64,000 bases of DNA, taken from Pictodentalium vernedei. Lineage: Eukaryota > Mollusca > Scaphopoda > Dentaliida > Dentaliidae. Within the stretch, counting starts at the first letter, position 1; each line of letters begins with the position of its first letter. Shown one piece after another: positions 22,454 to 32,294 of the stretch. The translations under genes and the position numbers were made by a program. The stretch lies in assembly GCA_031216915.1 (NCBI GenBank), contig CM062289.1, positions 391,122,674 through 391,186,673 on the forward strand, read 5' to 3'. Below the pieces are notes generated by a model. That model saw nothing but the letters and a program-made list of their open reading frames with translations, searched no databases and was not told where the DNA came from.

Positions 22454-22637
22454 CTTCTTGTTCAACATATTTTACACATTTTTCGACTATTAATGGAATT
22501 CCTGAATTATAAGGAGATTGTGGAAAGGCTTCAAGGAGTGTTCCAGCCTGGGAAGAAGAACTAGTTTTTCCATCTTTTTTCCTAATTTTCCTCTGTTGTT
22601 TTTCTTTCTCCTTCTGTTGTTCTTTCTGCCTCTTCTC
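22454..22637 (-). CDS. RhoGAP gene, exon 2 (charged linker and RhoGAP start)
   Basis: A 184-nt exon with acceptor TTTCTTGCAG and donor GTGAGG. It encodes residues 44-104. The first 20 or so are almost all Lys, Glu, Gln and Arg (EKRQKEQQKEKEKQQRKIRK), probably a charged helix or nuclear/membrane-contacting basic stretch. A Ser-rich spacer follows, then SGIPLIVEKCVKYVEQE, the opening helix of a RhoGAP domain. Exon 1 ends in DEKKE and joins this one in phase 0, so the charged run is continuous across the junction. The p190 family also has a Lys-rich segment just before its RhoGAP domain. Confidence 0.9.
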
Positions 22638-22965
22638 CTGCAAGAAAAAATGATTCAAGATTGAACATTACATTGCAAAGAACTTTCACAAAACAGTACT
22701 GTTTGTTGTTTACTGGGATACAGGGTGACTTTCAACAATTATGGCTATAGCCACAACACAAGTATGACATCAAGTTTAGTCAAATATATAATACTATTTT
22801 GTGGGCTCAGGACCTGAACTTGATACCATTCCAATAATCAAGTCTTACCATTTTGCAATACTTCAACATTGCCAATGTTTTTTCCTGATTTAGTTTTGCT
22901 AAAATAATAAGCACCACTTAACTTCATGAGATTACTATGGGGACACATCACAAATAAATAAAAAC

Positions 22966-24897
22966 TAGAGGGGTGTCATTTGTGTGCAAAGCACACTATA
23001 GTATATCCCCGCATTCGCATTTGTGATTATTGTCGGGGCCGAATCAAAAATCCAAAACCTTTATGCACATCTACAGACGCTATTGATTAACATGAACACA
23101 CTTTTAGTGTTTTGAATTGAAACCCCTAGGAGTTTTTCTCTGGAAACCATTCCTCTAACAACAAAAATGGTGCCCCTTGCACCCCTCGGGGCCAAATAAA
23201 AAATCCAAAACCTTTATGCACATCTACAGACCCTATTGATTAACATGAACACACTTTCAGTGTTTCGAATTGAAACCCCTAGGAGTTTTTCTCTGGAAAC
23301 CATTCCTCTAACGACAAAAATGGTGCCCCTTGCGCCCCTCGGGGGCCAAATCAAAAATCCAAAGCCTTTATGCACATCTACAGATCCTATGAATGAACAT
23401 GAACACACTTTCAATGTTTCGAATTGAAACCCCTAGGAGTTTTTCGCTGGAAACCATTCCTCTAACGACAAAAGTGGTGCCCCTTGCACCCCTCGGAGCC
23501 GAATCAAAAATCCAAAACCTTTATGCACATCTACAGACCCTATTGATTAACATGAAAACCATTCCTCTAACAACAAAAATGGTGCCCCTTGCGCCCCTCG
23601 GGGCCAAATCAAAAATCCAAAATGTTTATGCACATCTACAGACCCTACTAATGAACATGAACACACTTTCAGTGTTTTGAATTGAAACTCCTAGCAGTTT
23701 TTCGCCGGAAATCATTCCTCTAATGACAAAAATGGTGCCCCTTGTGCCCCTCGGGGCCGAATCAAAAATCCAAAACCTTTATGCACATCTACAGACCCTA
23801 TGAATGAACATGAACACACTTTCAATGTTTTGAATTGAAACCCCTAGGAGTTTTTCGCCGGAAACCATTCCTCTAATGACAAAAGTGGTGCCCCTTACGC
23901 CCCCCGAGGGCCAAATCAAAAATCCAAAACCTTTATGCACATCTACAGACCCTATGAATGAACATGAACACACTTTCAATGTTTCGAATTGAAACCCCTA
24001 GGAGTTTTTTGCCGGAAACCATTCATCTAACGACAAAAGTGGTGCCCCTTATGCCCCCAAGGGCCAAATCAAAAATCCAAAACCTTTATGCCCATCTACA
24101 GACCCTATAAATGAACATGAACACACTTTCAATGTTTCGAATTGAAACCCATAGGAGTTTTTCGCCAGAAACCATTCCTCTAACGACAAAAGTGGTGCCC
24201 CTTACGCCCCCGAGGGCTGAATCAAAAATCCCAAACCTTTATGCACATCTACAGACCCTATGAATGAACATGAACACACTTTCAATGTTTCGAATTGAAA
24301 CCCCTAGGAGTTTTTCGCCGGAAACCATTCCTCTAACTACAAAAGTGGTGCCCCTTGCACCCTTTGGAGCCGAATCAAAAATCCAAAACCTTTATGCACA
24401 TCTACAGACCCTATGAATGAACATGAATACACTTTCAATGTTTTGAATTGAAACCCCTATGAGTTTTTCACCGGAAACCATTCCTCTAACGACAAAAGTG
24501 GTGCCCCTTACGCCCCCGAGGGCTGAATCAAAAATCCAAAACCTTTATGCACATCTACAGACCCTATGAATGAACATGAACACACTTTCAATGTTTCGAA
24601 TTGAAACCCCTAGGAGTTTTTTGCCGGAAACCATTCCTCTAACGACAAAAGTGGTGCCACTTACGCCCCCGAGGGCCGAATCAAAAATCCAAAACCTTTA
24701 TGCACATCTACAGACCCTATGAATGAACATGAACACACTTTCAATGTTTCGAATTGAAACCCCTAGGAGTTTTTCGCCGGAAACCATTCCCGGATGTACG
24801 GACGGACGTACGTACGTACGTACGTACGTACGGACGGACGGACGGACGGACGAAGACGACCAATATATCCCCGCATTTTTTCAAATGCGGGGATAAC
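22966..24897 (+). mobile_element. HINE-like element, ATCCCCGC type (about 152-bp tandem core, 12 units)
   Basis: The 5' side has the small hairpin TGTGTGCAAAGCACACTA, then TATCCCCGCATTCGCATTTG. Twelve units are marked by CCTTTATGCACATCTACAGA between 23059 and 24695, most 150-157 bp apart, with one short unit of 109 bp. An ACGT/ACGG microsatellite lies at about 24793-24853. The element closes with the hairpin ATCCCCGCATTTTTTCAAAT then GCGGGGATAA. It lies in RhoGAP intron 1. Confidence 0.85.
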
Positions 24898-24940
24898 AAA
24901 GTCCAAATGCAAATATTCTCTGTCAGTCACATCTTGTTTA

Positions 24941-25141
24941 ACCCCTTGAACACTGAGGTCAAAACACAATGAAGTAGCAATGTTTCCTGTATTGCAACAA
25001 GGAATTCAACCAATTCAATCTTGTTTGACAAGAGCTCAATGAGCTCTGTCAAACAAGATTGAATTGATTAAATTCCTAATTGAATTATGGGAAAAATTTT
25101 CGGCTGAAATTTTGATATTTTGACATCTGTGTGCAGGGGGT
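24941..25141. mobile_element. TTAA-type palindromic MITE
   Basis: Left flank TTAA, then CCCCTTGAACACTGAGGTC; right end TGTGCAGGGGG followed by a decayed TTTA. The central palindrome holds CTTGTTTGACAAGAGCTC and its complement (about 25019-25072). Confidence 0.7.
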
Positions 25142-26094
25142 TTACTTTGTTGGAGTCAGTTGTTTGATAACCTCAAACAACTTCTCTTATTTTCCTTACA
25201 CAAATACTGGCCTTTGACAATATTTTATAAAAGGTATCTTCAAAAGCTTTCTAAGAATGAATGCCTGTGACTGGTATTAATCCTTTATGACGAGCTTGAT
25301 CCAATGATGGATCACTTGATACGAATGTTGAAATTTGTTTTAAAAAAAAATGTTTTCAACTGCTGAACTTGTTAATTATGTGGGCGGATGCGGCCGATTT
25401 GTTAGGTAAAGGGAGAAATTTTAATGTGATTTCCTAAAACTGGGATGGCAGCTTGTCAAATTCGGTCTGTCAAGAATTGGGGTTTCAACAACCAGGGTCA
25501 CATCCTGTTGAACACTGTTACATGTGGAGGATGCTGGAGTACCAGAGAGAACCACCAGGCTGTGGCGAGCAACTTGCACAAGCAGAGTTAGCAGCGACTG
25601 AAGGCAAGTGGACCATCAATGAGCAGTTTGTCTCAGTACACATCGGCAATGTGCTCCAACCTTGGCAATCAGGTTTAAATGAAATATGCAATCTTTTGGA
25701 ATATTCAGTTGCTAGGCATTTGGTCATTTTCCTGATTCCATTGATAAGGAATAACGGAAATGATCAAAGCCTATTAACTGGTAGAATGGTAAATTATTTT
25801 TGGCCATCAAATCTTGTACACATGTCTTTGCCTTGTTACAATTTTTGGGAGAGTACCTGTAAGCACTCTCCCATTAATTGTAACATGAGCAACGTGAAGC
25901 ATAGCAAATTCCCCCAACGGTATCATTATAATGCCATGACGGCCATAATGAAGTGGCAAGAGAGACCAAAATTGAAAGGAAGCATTGTCTTGTCATCCGC
26001 AAATAGCCTCAATAATTTAGTTTTGATCAAATAAGTGGTTTTCAAATACATCCAGTGAATACAATACAGAGGTTAAGAAAAACTGTCTAAGTCA
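25142..26094. repeat. Mosaic of SINE and MITE fragments
   Basis: A minus-strand SINE fragment lies at about 25515-25585 (AGAGAACCACCAGGC, GCGAGCAACTTG). A hairpin of the ATTTATTGGAGAGTGCC type lies at about 25838-25890. The 193-codon frame spanning 25453-26034 crosses both and so is not a gene. Confidence 0.6.
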
Positions 26095-26545
26095 AAAAAC
26101 GGCCATAACTCTGGGAAACTTCATTGGTTGGAACCCTTTCCTTATGCATATCTGTTCCCCCAATGTGGATCTATCAGCATACCAAAGGAGATGCAAATCT
26201 GAATAAGGGCTTTGAAATTACAATGCAAAACATTGGTATGGACAGATGGATGGAAACCCATGTTAAACCCTAACCCCACAAGGTCAAAAAAGTAACCCCA
26301 CAGTGCAAAAAATACCCCAACAAGTGGCTACTGTACTAACCCAACCCCACAACTACCATTGACCCTAAACTGTAAACCCCAAAATGTACCTATCCTAAGC
26401 CTGGACAGTCAGATGGATGGACAGATGCATGGATGGACAGGCAGATGGATGGACAGATGGGTGGATGGATGGACAGAGAGACAGAGGGCTTCACTAGGTA
26501 CCCCTGAATCCTCCTTCAGAGGCCAGGGGCATAACAAGGCAAACC
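26095..26545 (+). repeat. Decayed HINE-like 3' part with GGAT/GGAC microsatellite
   Basis: Contains GGCCATAACTCTGGGAAAC, a GATGGATGGACAGATGG microsatellite (26409-26477), and a weak terminal hairpin, TACCCCTGAATCC...GGCCAGGGGCATAACAA. A similar ending occurs at 35935-35955 and 54485-54510. Confidence 0.5.
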
Positions 26546-27178
26546 ATTACAGACTAAATAATATCTCTTCAAAGCACAAGTAACTGAATATGAGCCTTCA
26601 AGTTGTGGTACCTGCACTTCAGAATAAAGCTCAAATAACGGCTTCCAGCACTCTACCAGTGAATTAAGCACATGGACCTCTGTCAAACATAAACTAGAAT
26701 AAATGCCTATTTTTGATGCACTGAGTTTAAATTGGTCTATAGGAAATAGGAAATTTAGTGGTTATATCAGAGTAAATATGCAACAGATTTTTAATCAATT
26801 CACAGGAGTTTGCTCAATCTTAATAATTTGAATGAATCTATTTGTTGTGATATGCCCCATCTCCTCTACGAGGCTGATCGACTTCAAACTCAGAATGTGT
26901 ATTTTTATATGATAGAACAAATCGACATGTTTGGTGGTAATATTTTGCAGTTTTTAAGAAGAATTGGCAATTATGTCTTAAGGTAGGTGTTGGTAAACCA
27001 CTTTATGGTTTGGTATAAGGGAGGCAACTATGCCACCTATCAAACAACCATGCATAGCATGGATCCCATCCACTAGTAATCTTAATGCATTTAACACTTA
27101 ACCTGCTGAGTAATTTCAAAACATTTTTCATCAAATCTAGTCATGACTGCTGTAGAGAAGCCATGAGTAGATTTGATA
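26546..27178. other. Non-coding intron with MITE fragments
   Basis: A fragment of the CTGGTAGAGTGCTGG family at about 26641-26672. A small inverted repeat at 27130-27176 (CATCAAATCTAGTCATGACT and its complement) is related to 39825-39870. No gene seen. Confidence 0.45.
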
Positions 27179-27709
27179 AACAAGAGGCCCCACGGGGCCT
27201 GAAGCGCTCATCTTGTACAGAACACAATTTAAACAGAGTCCAAGAATGAGTCTACATTAAGCAAGCCATCTCCATAGGCTACACTGTCAATCCTTGAGTC
27301 CCTCAGGAATGACAAAAATAATCTGGGCATCATGCCTTTTCTTCAGTTGATCATAAGTAAAATGTAGAGCTCCCCTATGAAGCCCCTTGATACAACCTAT
27401 GTGGATTAATCTTAGTACCTCTAGAGGGTACTGAATACAAAATTTTTAATTCTTCAGCAAAATGGCCAATTCCGGCTCCCATAGAGAGCCCAAATATTAA
27501 CCCAGGCTCTTGATTTGAACACAGTTAAATCTGACTTCCCTAGAGATGTTGTGTACCGAATATGAAAGCATTCTGACTGTTGGATCTGAAGAAGAGAAAT
27601 TGTAAAGAAATTTCTTCGAATTGCACTAAGTTCAAATTTGGGCTACCATAGCGAGCCCAAATATTAACCCATGGATCCGATTTGAACAAACTTGAATCTG
27701 ACCCCCCCC

Positions 27710-27755
<46 letters not shown>

Positions 27756-29167
27756 CCCCCAGAGATGTTGTATACCAAATGTGAAAGCATTCTGACAAAT
27801 GCGTCTGAAGAAGAAGATTTTTGAAGAAATTCCCTCATATTGTACTAAGTTAAATTTCATGTTCCCATATCGAGCCCAAATATTAACCTAGGCACTCGAA
27901 TTGAACAAACTGGAATCTGACCCCCCTAGAGATGTTGTATACCAAATATAAAAGCATTCCGACTGGTGGATCTGAAGAAGAAGATTTTTAAAGAAATTTC
28001 CTCATATTGCACTAAGTAAAAATTTGGGCTACCATAGTGAGCCCAAATATATACCTAGGGATCTGATTTGAACAAACTTGAATCTGACCCCCATAGAGAT
28101 GTTGCATACCAAATATCAAAGCATTCTAACTGATGGATCTGAAGAAGAAGATTTTTTTAAATTATCCTCCATATTGAACAAAGATAAAATATGGGCTTCC
28201 GAAGGAAGCCCAAATATTAACCTAGGGACTTGGTTTGAACAATCTAGAATCTGACCCTCATAACAATGATGTATACCAAATATTAAAAGATTCTGACTGG
28301 TGGTTCTGAAGAAGAAGATTTTTAAAGAATATTCCCCATATTACCCTATGTTAAAACTTCGGGCTCCTGTAGAGAGCCCAAATATGAACCAATAAGCTTT
28401 ATTTCAACAAACTTTTATGTGACCCCCCTATGAATGCTGTATACCAAATATCAAAAGATTCTGATGATTGGTTCTGGAGAAAAGATTTTTTAAAACTTTT
28501 GCAAATATGCTGACTCAGCATTTTTTCGATGCCCATTACAGAACACCCTAACATAACCGAGGGCAATTTTTTTTTACCATTCAATTTACTGGTCATAAGG
28601 ATACTTCATACCAAATAAAAACTCTCTGTTCCGTGGGGTTTGGGAAATATGGGCGTTTGAAAATATTTCTATTTTTAGCTCCCAGGGTTCCCATGGGGAT
28701 GCGGGACTTTTTTTTTTTGCATGGGTCAAGTACTTATGACCCAATACTACCACAAACCAAATTTGGTTCATACCGGACCATCGGTTCAGAAAATAGAAAT
28801 TTTGGGCAGGGCCACAAATCTTACCCCTCCTATTACAAAGCCAAATATTACTTCACGAACTTCGTTTGAACAAACTTCATTCTACACCTCATATGGAAGC
28901 TCCATAGCAAATATCAAGTCATTGTACACACTGGTTCTTGAGAAGATTTTAAAAATATTTTGGAGCATTTTCCTCCACTCCCTCCCTATGGGGCTGGGCA
29001 TGCTGAGTTGAACAAAAATGAAATGCCCCTTTGGGACCATCACTCACACAAACTTTCACTTGAATTGGCCCAGTGGCTTTGGAGGAGAAGACCAAAACAT
29101 GGTGTTGACGGACGACGGACGGAGAGCGATGAGATAAGCTCAGCTTGACTTTGTCAAGATGAGCTAA
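27179..29167 (+). mobile_element. HINE-like element, AAGAGGCCCC type (165-bp tandem core)
   Basis: The 5' end has the mini-hairpin GGCCCCACGGGGCC, then GCGCTCATCTTG. Units are marked by GTATACCAAATAT and TCTGAAGAAGAAGATTTTTA, about 162-169 bp apart between 27772 and 28432; a more divergent stretch follows to 29000. The 3' end reads AGCTCAGCTTGACTTTGTCA then AGATGAGCTAA. The 5' GCTCATCTTG matches the 3' CAAGATGAGC. A run of more than 40 C sits in one unit at about 27713. Confidence 0.82.
27703..27762. repeat. Long poly-C tract
   Basis: Almost unbroken run of C (an A near 27711 and a G near 27755 interrupt it). It is an expansion at a spot where sister units have only CCCCCCTA. Its true length is unreliable in any assembly. 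Confidence 0.9.
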
Positions 29168-29455
29168 AAATTAATCTAAATGTAACACAAGAAATCACTG
29201 GTGAATAATTACATTCAATTTACAGGGTGAAAATATGATTACATTTACCCAAATTATACATATTTCAGTGACAAGAGAATCCCTGTGCTGGGCAGGAATA
29301 TCCACCAACAGCATGCAAAGAGTTAAGAGGTCAAATTTGTACTGAAGGTTTGGAGAGTGGTTTTGGCTTTGGAAGTTATATGCAATTAACAGGGTTATAC
29401 CGTTAAGAAATGCCAAATTTAGTGAGCTCCACCAAACTACAACAACAGGTTAGTT
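29168..29455 (-). mobile_element. pogo-like element remnant with MITE fragment
   Basis: Sequence such as ATTCAATTTACAGGG at 29214 and AATTTAGTGAGCTCCACCA at 29416 matches the 3' part of the CAGTGGAACCC elements at 43900-44079. A piece at 29284-29332 (CTGTGCTGGGCAGGAATATC) is the complement of 39587-39630. Confidence 0.6.
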
Positions 29456-29995
29456 AGATGAGCTGTTTACCTTTACCCAACAATGCAGCTAAATTCATGC
29501 AGTATTATTAAATATTCAAACCCTCTGTAATTTCCATTTTTTTCTCCAACATATCTTATGATCCACATTTACACAAGCTGCCAACTCATTCTAACTAGAG
29601 TTTTTAACCGATATTTTAAAAAATGAAAACTGAATAATACAAACCAACTTGGGCAGATGGTTGATGTGTATTGATCTTCATTTAACAAGGTAACAAATAT
29701 ACACAGCATTGCACAAAAAAATCTCCCATTCCAGTTTTTTTTTTATAAAAAACTTCTTATAATCCAGTAAGAGAATAAATTCATGCTCCTTTCATTAAAA
29801 TTTAATTTGTTTTTTACTTCTTTAGGAAACACTGTGACGTTTGCTATTTATCTGGAAAAGAGTTGAAAAATGAAGTTTGGCAAGGCAGAAAAAAATAAAA
29901 TGGTTTGGATCAGGTCATACATTACAGATATATAGGGTGGGTGGGTCAGCACTTCATTTTTGTTTTTTTGATATTCTATTTTCTCATACATTCAC
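29456..29995. other. Non-coding intron, nothing recognised
   Basis: AT-rich with several T and A runs; no convincing frame or repeat family. Short ORFs have no domain. Confidence 0.4.
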
Positions 29996-30240
29996 TTAAC
30001 CTTTTACCAAATATAATGAGCAAAACCTGTCAGTGCCATTTACAAAAATGGACATTCAAATTTCATTACTTTTTCATTTTCGTCTCATAAAAACAGCTTA
30101 TGAAGCCTCAATGGAATGAGCTCATTCAGCTCATTTCAGTGATGGGCTGTAAGCTATGCTTTTAAGGCAAAAATGCAAAAATTTCAAAGTCTTGTCAGCT
30201 ATTTAGGTCAGGTGATAGATTGAAATGTGAGGTCTATTTT
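29996..30240. mobile_element. TTAA-type MITE, decayed
   Basis: Begins TTAACCTTTTACCAAATATA. It carries the AACAGCTTATGAAGCCTCAA...GAGCTCATTCAGCTCATTTC hairpin, a diverged copy of the module at 8002 and 21577. The right end is not clear. Confidence 0.55.
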
Positions 30241-30404
30241 TGCAATGTTCATGTATATGAATTCTGGTCCATTCATATCTGCCGATATTTTAAATGGAAA
30301 GAACATTTTGTTTGATTTTTATAAATATACAAGAGTGCATATATTGCTGAAGCAATACAATGTCCCTTACCGGACTAATGACAATTAATAATTATACAAA
30401 TATT

Positions 30405-31013
30405 ATTACCTAGATGTGATCAGCATGAATTCTGTTGAAGTGTTTCCAAAAAAAGTCCGGAAAACTGATATTTTGGAGCTTTTCCATATTTCCAAGGGCC
30501 ATAACTCACACAAGAATAATGCAATCAGTATGAAACTCAAACTTGATCTGTAAGTCATCGTTCTATAGTAGGTTACCAAGAATGAAATCATTCAGTTAAA
30601 GCATTTCCAAAAAAAGTCGGGAAAACTAAAGTATGATTGACAGAATGACTGACAGACTGATGGATGGACAGAGTGCAAATAAAACTTGATCTGTAAGTCA
30701 TCGTTCTATAGTAGATTACCAAAAATGAAATCATTCCGTTGACGCGTTTCCCCCCAAAAAGTCAGGAAAACTGATATTTTGGCGCTTTTTCATATTTCCA
30801 AGGGCCATAACTCACACAAGAATAATGCAATCAGCATGAAACTCAAACTTGATCTGTAAATCATCGTTCTATAGTAGTTTACCAAAAATGAAATCATTCC
30901 GTTGAAGCGTTTCCAAAAAAACTCCGGAAAACTAAAGTGTGACTGACAGACTGACGGATGGACAGAGTGCAAACCTATAGTCCCCTCTGGCGATGCTGGT
31001 AGGGGACTAATAA
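30405..31013 (+). mobile_element. HINE-like element with about 170-bp units
   Basis: Three or so units marked by GGGCCATAACTCACACAAG and TAAGTCATCGTTCTATAGTA, then GACTGACGGATGGACAGAGT. It ends in the hairpin AGTCCCCTCTGGCGATGCTG then GTAGGGGACTAATAA (30979-31013). No protein. Confidence 0.65.
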
Positions 31014-31088
31014 GGGTCAGGCATGAAATTAGGCTTGGTCGAAAAAACCTGAACCATTTCATTTTTTTCCCTCAGCCAAAACCATTAA

Positions 31089-31315
31089 CTGGTAGAGTGC
31101 TGGAAGCTCCTATACGTTTATTCTTAAGTGTTGGTATCATAACTTAAAGGCTTCATATTTATGTTCTACATACCACCCTTGAAGTGAAATTATTTAGTCT
31201 GTTAGGATTTGCCTTGTTACTACTTGTTACCAGTAAGCAATCTCCCATAAACTGTAAAAAGGCAAAGATATGAGAACAAATTTTGAGGACCATAAGTAAT
31301 TCAGCACTCTACCAG
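31089..31315. mobile_element. TTAA-flanked MITE, CTGGTAGAGTGCTGG type
   Basis: TTAA at 31085-31088 and 31316-31319. Ends CTGGTAGAGTGCTGGAAGC and CAGCACTCTACCAG. A weak central hairpin lies around 31210-31255. It is in RhoGAP intron 1, 116 bp from the exon 1 donor. Confidence 0.85.
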
Positions 31316-31430
31316 TTAAACACAATGTACACGATATTTGATATACTCCATTCCTCAACTTTTCCTCCCATGACATTCCAAGTGCATATGTCAGCATACA
31401 TAACAAGTTTGTACAACATTCTTTCATTAC

Positions 31431-31559
31431 CTCCTTTTTCTCATCTTTTGGTGACTCCTCTTCCTCAGTGTCAACTATTTGATGGTTTTCTTCATCCACA
31501 GAATTTTCTTGTTTTAGTTGTGCATAAGGTGCCACTTGATTAGACACAACACACCCCAT
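31431..31559 (-). CDS. RhoGAP gene, exon 1 with putative N-myristoylation signal
   Basis: First coding exon, 129 nt, ending at donor GTAATG. The first ATG in frame (31557-31559) encodes MGCVVSNQVAPYAQ. An in-frame TGA lies 24 bases before it (31581-31583), and I see no acceptor between, so this is a real start rather than an internal exon. Gly2, Cys3 and Ser6 fit the N-myristoylation consensus with a neighbouring palmitoylation site, which would anchor the protein at membranes. The rest is acidic (VDEENHQIVD, TEEEESPKDEKKE). The joined product is 174 residues up to the end of exon 4. The RhoGAP domain starts at about residue 91, far sooner than in full-length p190. It may be a distinct gene or a short isoform. 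Confidence 0.82.
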
Positions 31560-31986
31560 CACATCCAAACAAAGTGATCTTCACAAAGGTTTCAAATACA
31601 AAGTAGATGATTTTCGAACCAGTATTCAATTACAATCTGTCATTTAAATATTTTACCTCTTACAGTACCGACATACACAACCACCAGAGATATTCACAAC
31701 AACTGACATTCATATTTTATTGTTTCTTCAATTTTTGTTTTCAAAATATAGCTTTTCACCACACCTCCCATAGAAAAATGCTGGAAATCGAACTTCATCA
31801 AGAACTTATAAAGAAATCAAGTTTCAAATGAATAAGTGAAAAAGTGTAGGAATGACTGCATTCAGAAAAAAAGGTGTACAGATGCCCACCATCTTCGATG
31901 GGGGACAATAAAATATGAATGAAGATTTTTGTGAATAGCATTGGCCAGATATGGCTATTATTTTAGGCTGACAGTTATATCAATTT
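31560..31986 (-). promoter_or_regulatory. Upstream region of RhoGAP exon 1
   Basis: Sequence just upstream (minus strand) of the start codon, so 5' UTR or promoter lies here or beyond an untranslated exon. No TATA box placed with confidence. A HINE-type 3' hairpin, CCCACCATCTTCGATGGGGG followed by ACAATAAAA, lies at 31880-31912. Confidence 0.35.
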
Positions 31987-32122
31987 TTGTGATGAACTGA
32001 TGGTCTGAGGTTTGCGGCTCGGAGCTTAAGCTCACTCGAGACACGAAGTGTCTGCTTGCTGGAAGCTGAACATACTTTCCAAGCCGCAAACCTCAGACCA
32101 TGTTAGTGTCAATCCATCACAA
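31987..32122. mobile_element. Short MITE with long inverted arms
   Basis: Ends TTGTGATG and CATCACAA; inner arms GATGGTCTGAGGTTTGCGGC and complement (about 31999-32024 and 32080-32102) around a loop with its own small hairpin. No coding capacity. Confidence 0.75.
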
Positions 32123-32180
32123 TAATGTATATGTTTGAATGAGACACTACCCATAGCCCAAAACCTACATCGTGAAATAC

Positions 32181-32271
32181 GAGAGGTTTATTTACTAAAC
32201 CTGTGATTGTTAAACGTTTCCTTGTTCAAGGCAACTTTTAATGATCATAGGTTTAGTGAATAAACCTCTCG
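32181..32271. mobile_element. 91-bp MITE-like inverted repeat
   Basis: Arms CGAGAGGTTTATTTACTAAA at 32181 and the complement ending at 32271, with a few mismatches, separated by about 35 bp. Confidence 0.75.
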
Positions 32272-32294
32272 TTTACCAATGACGGCACTGAATA

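Noticed and set aside
25453..26034. 193-codon open frame that could be a gene
   Set aside because: Covers a reversed SINE fragment and a MITE hairpin; the peptide changes character across the junction and shows no domain.
26359..26583. Trp/Gly/Arg-rich small protein
   Set aside because: Translation of a GGAT/GGAC microsatellite.
27540..27860. Glycine-rich protein
   Set aside because: Product of the poly-C tract read on the minus strand.
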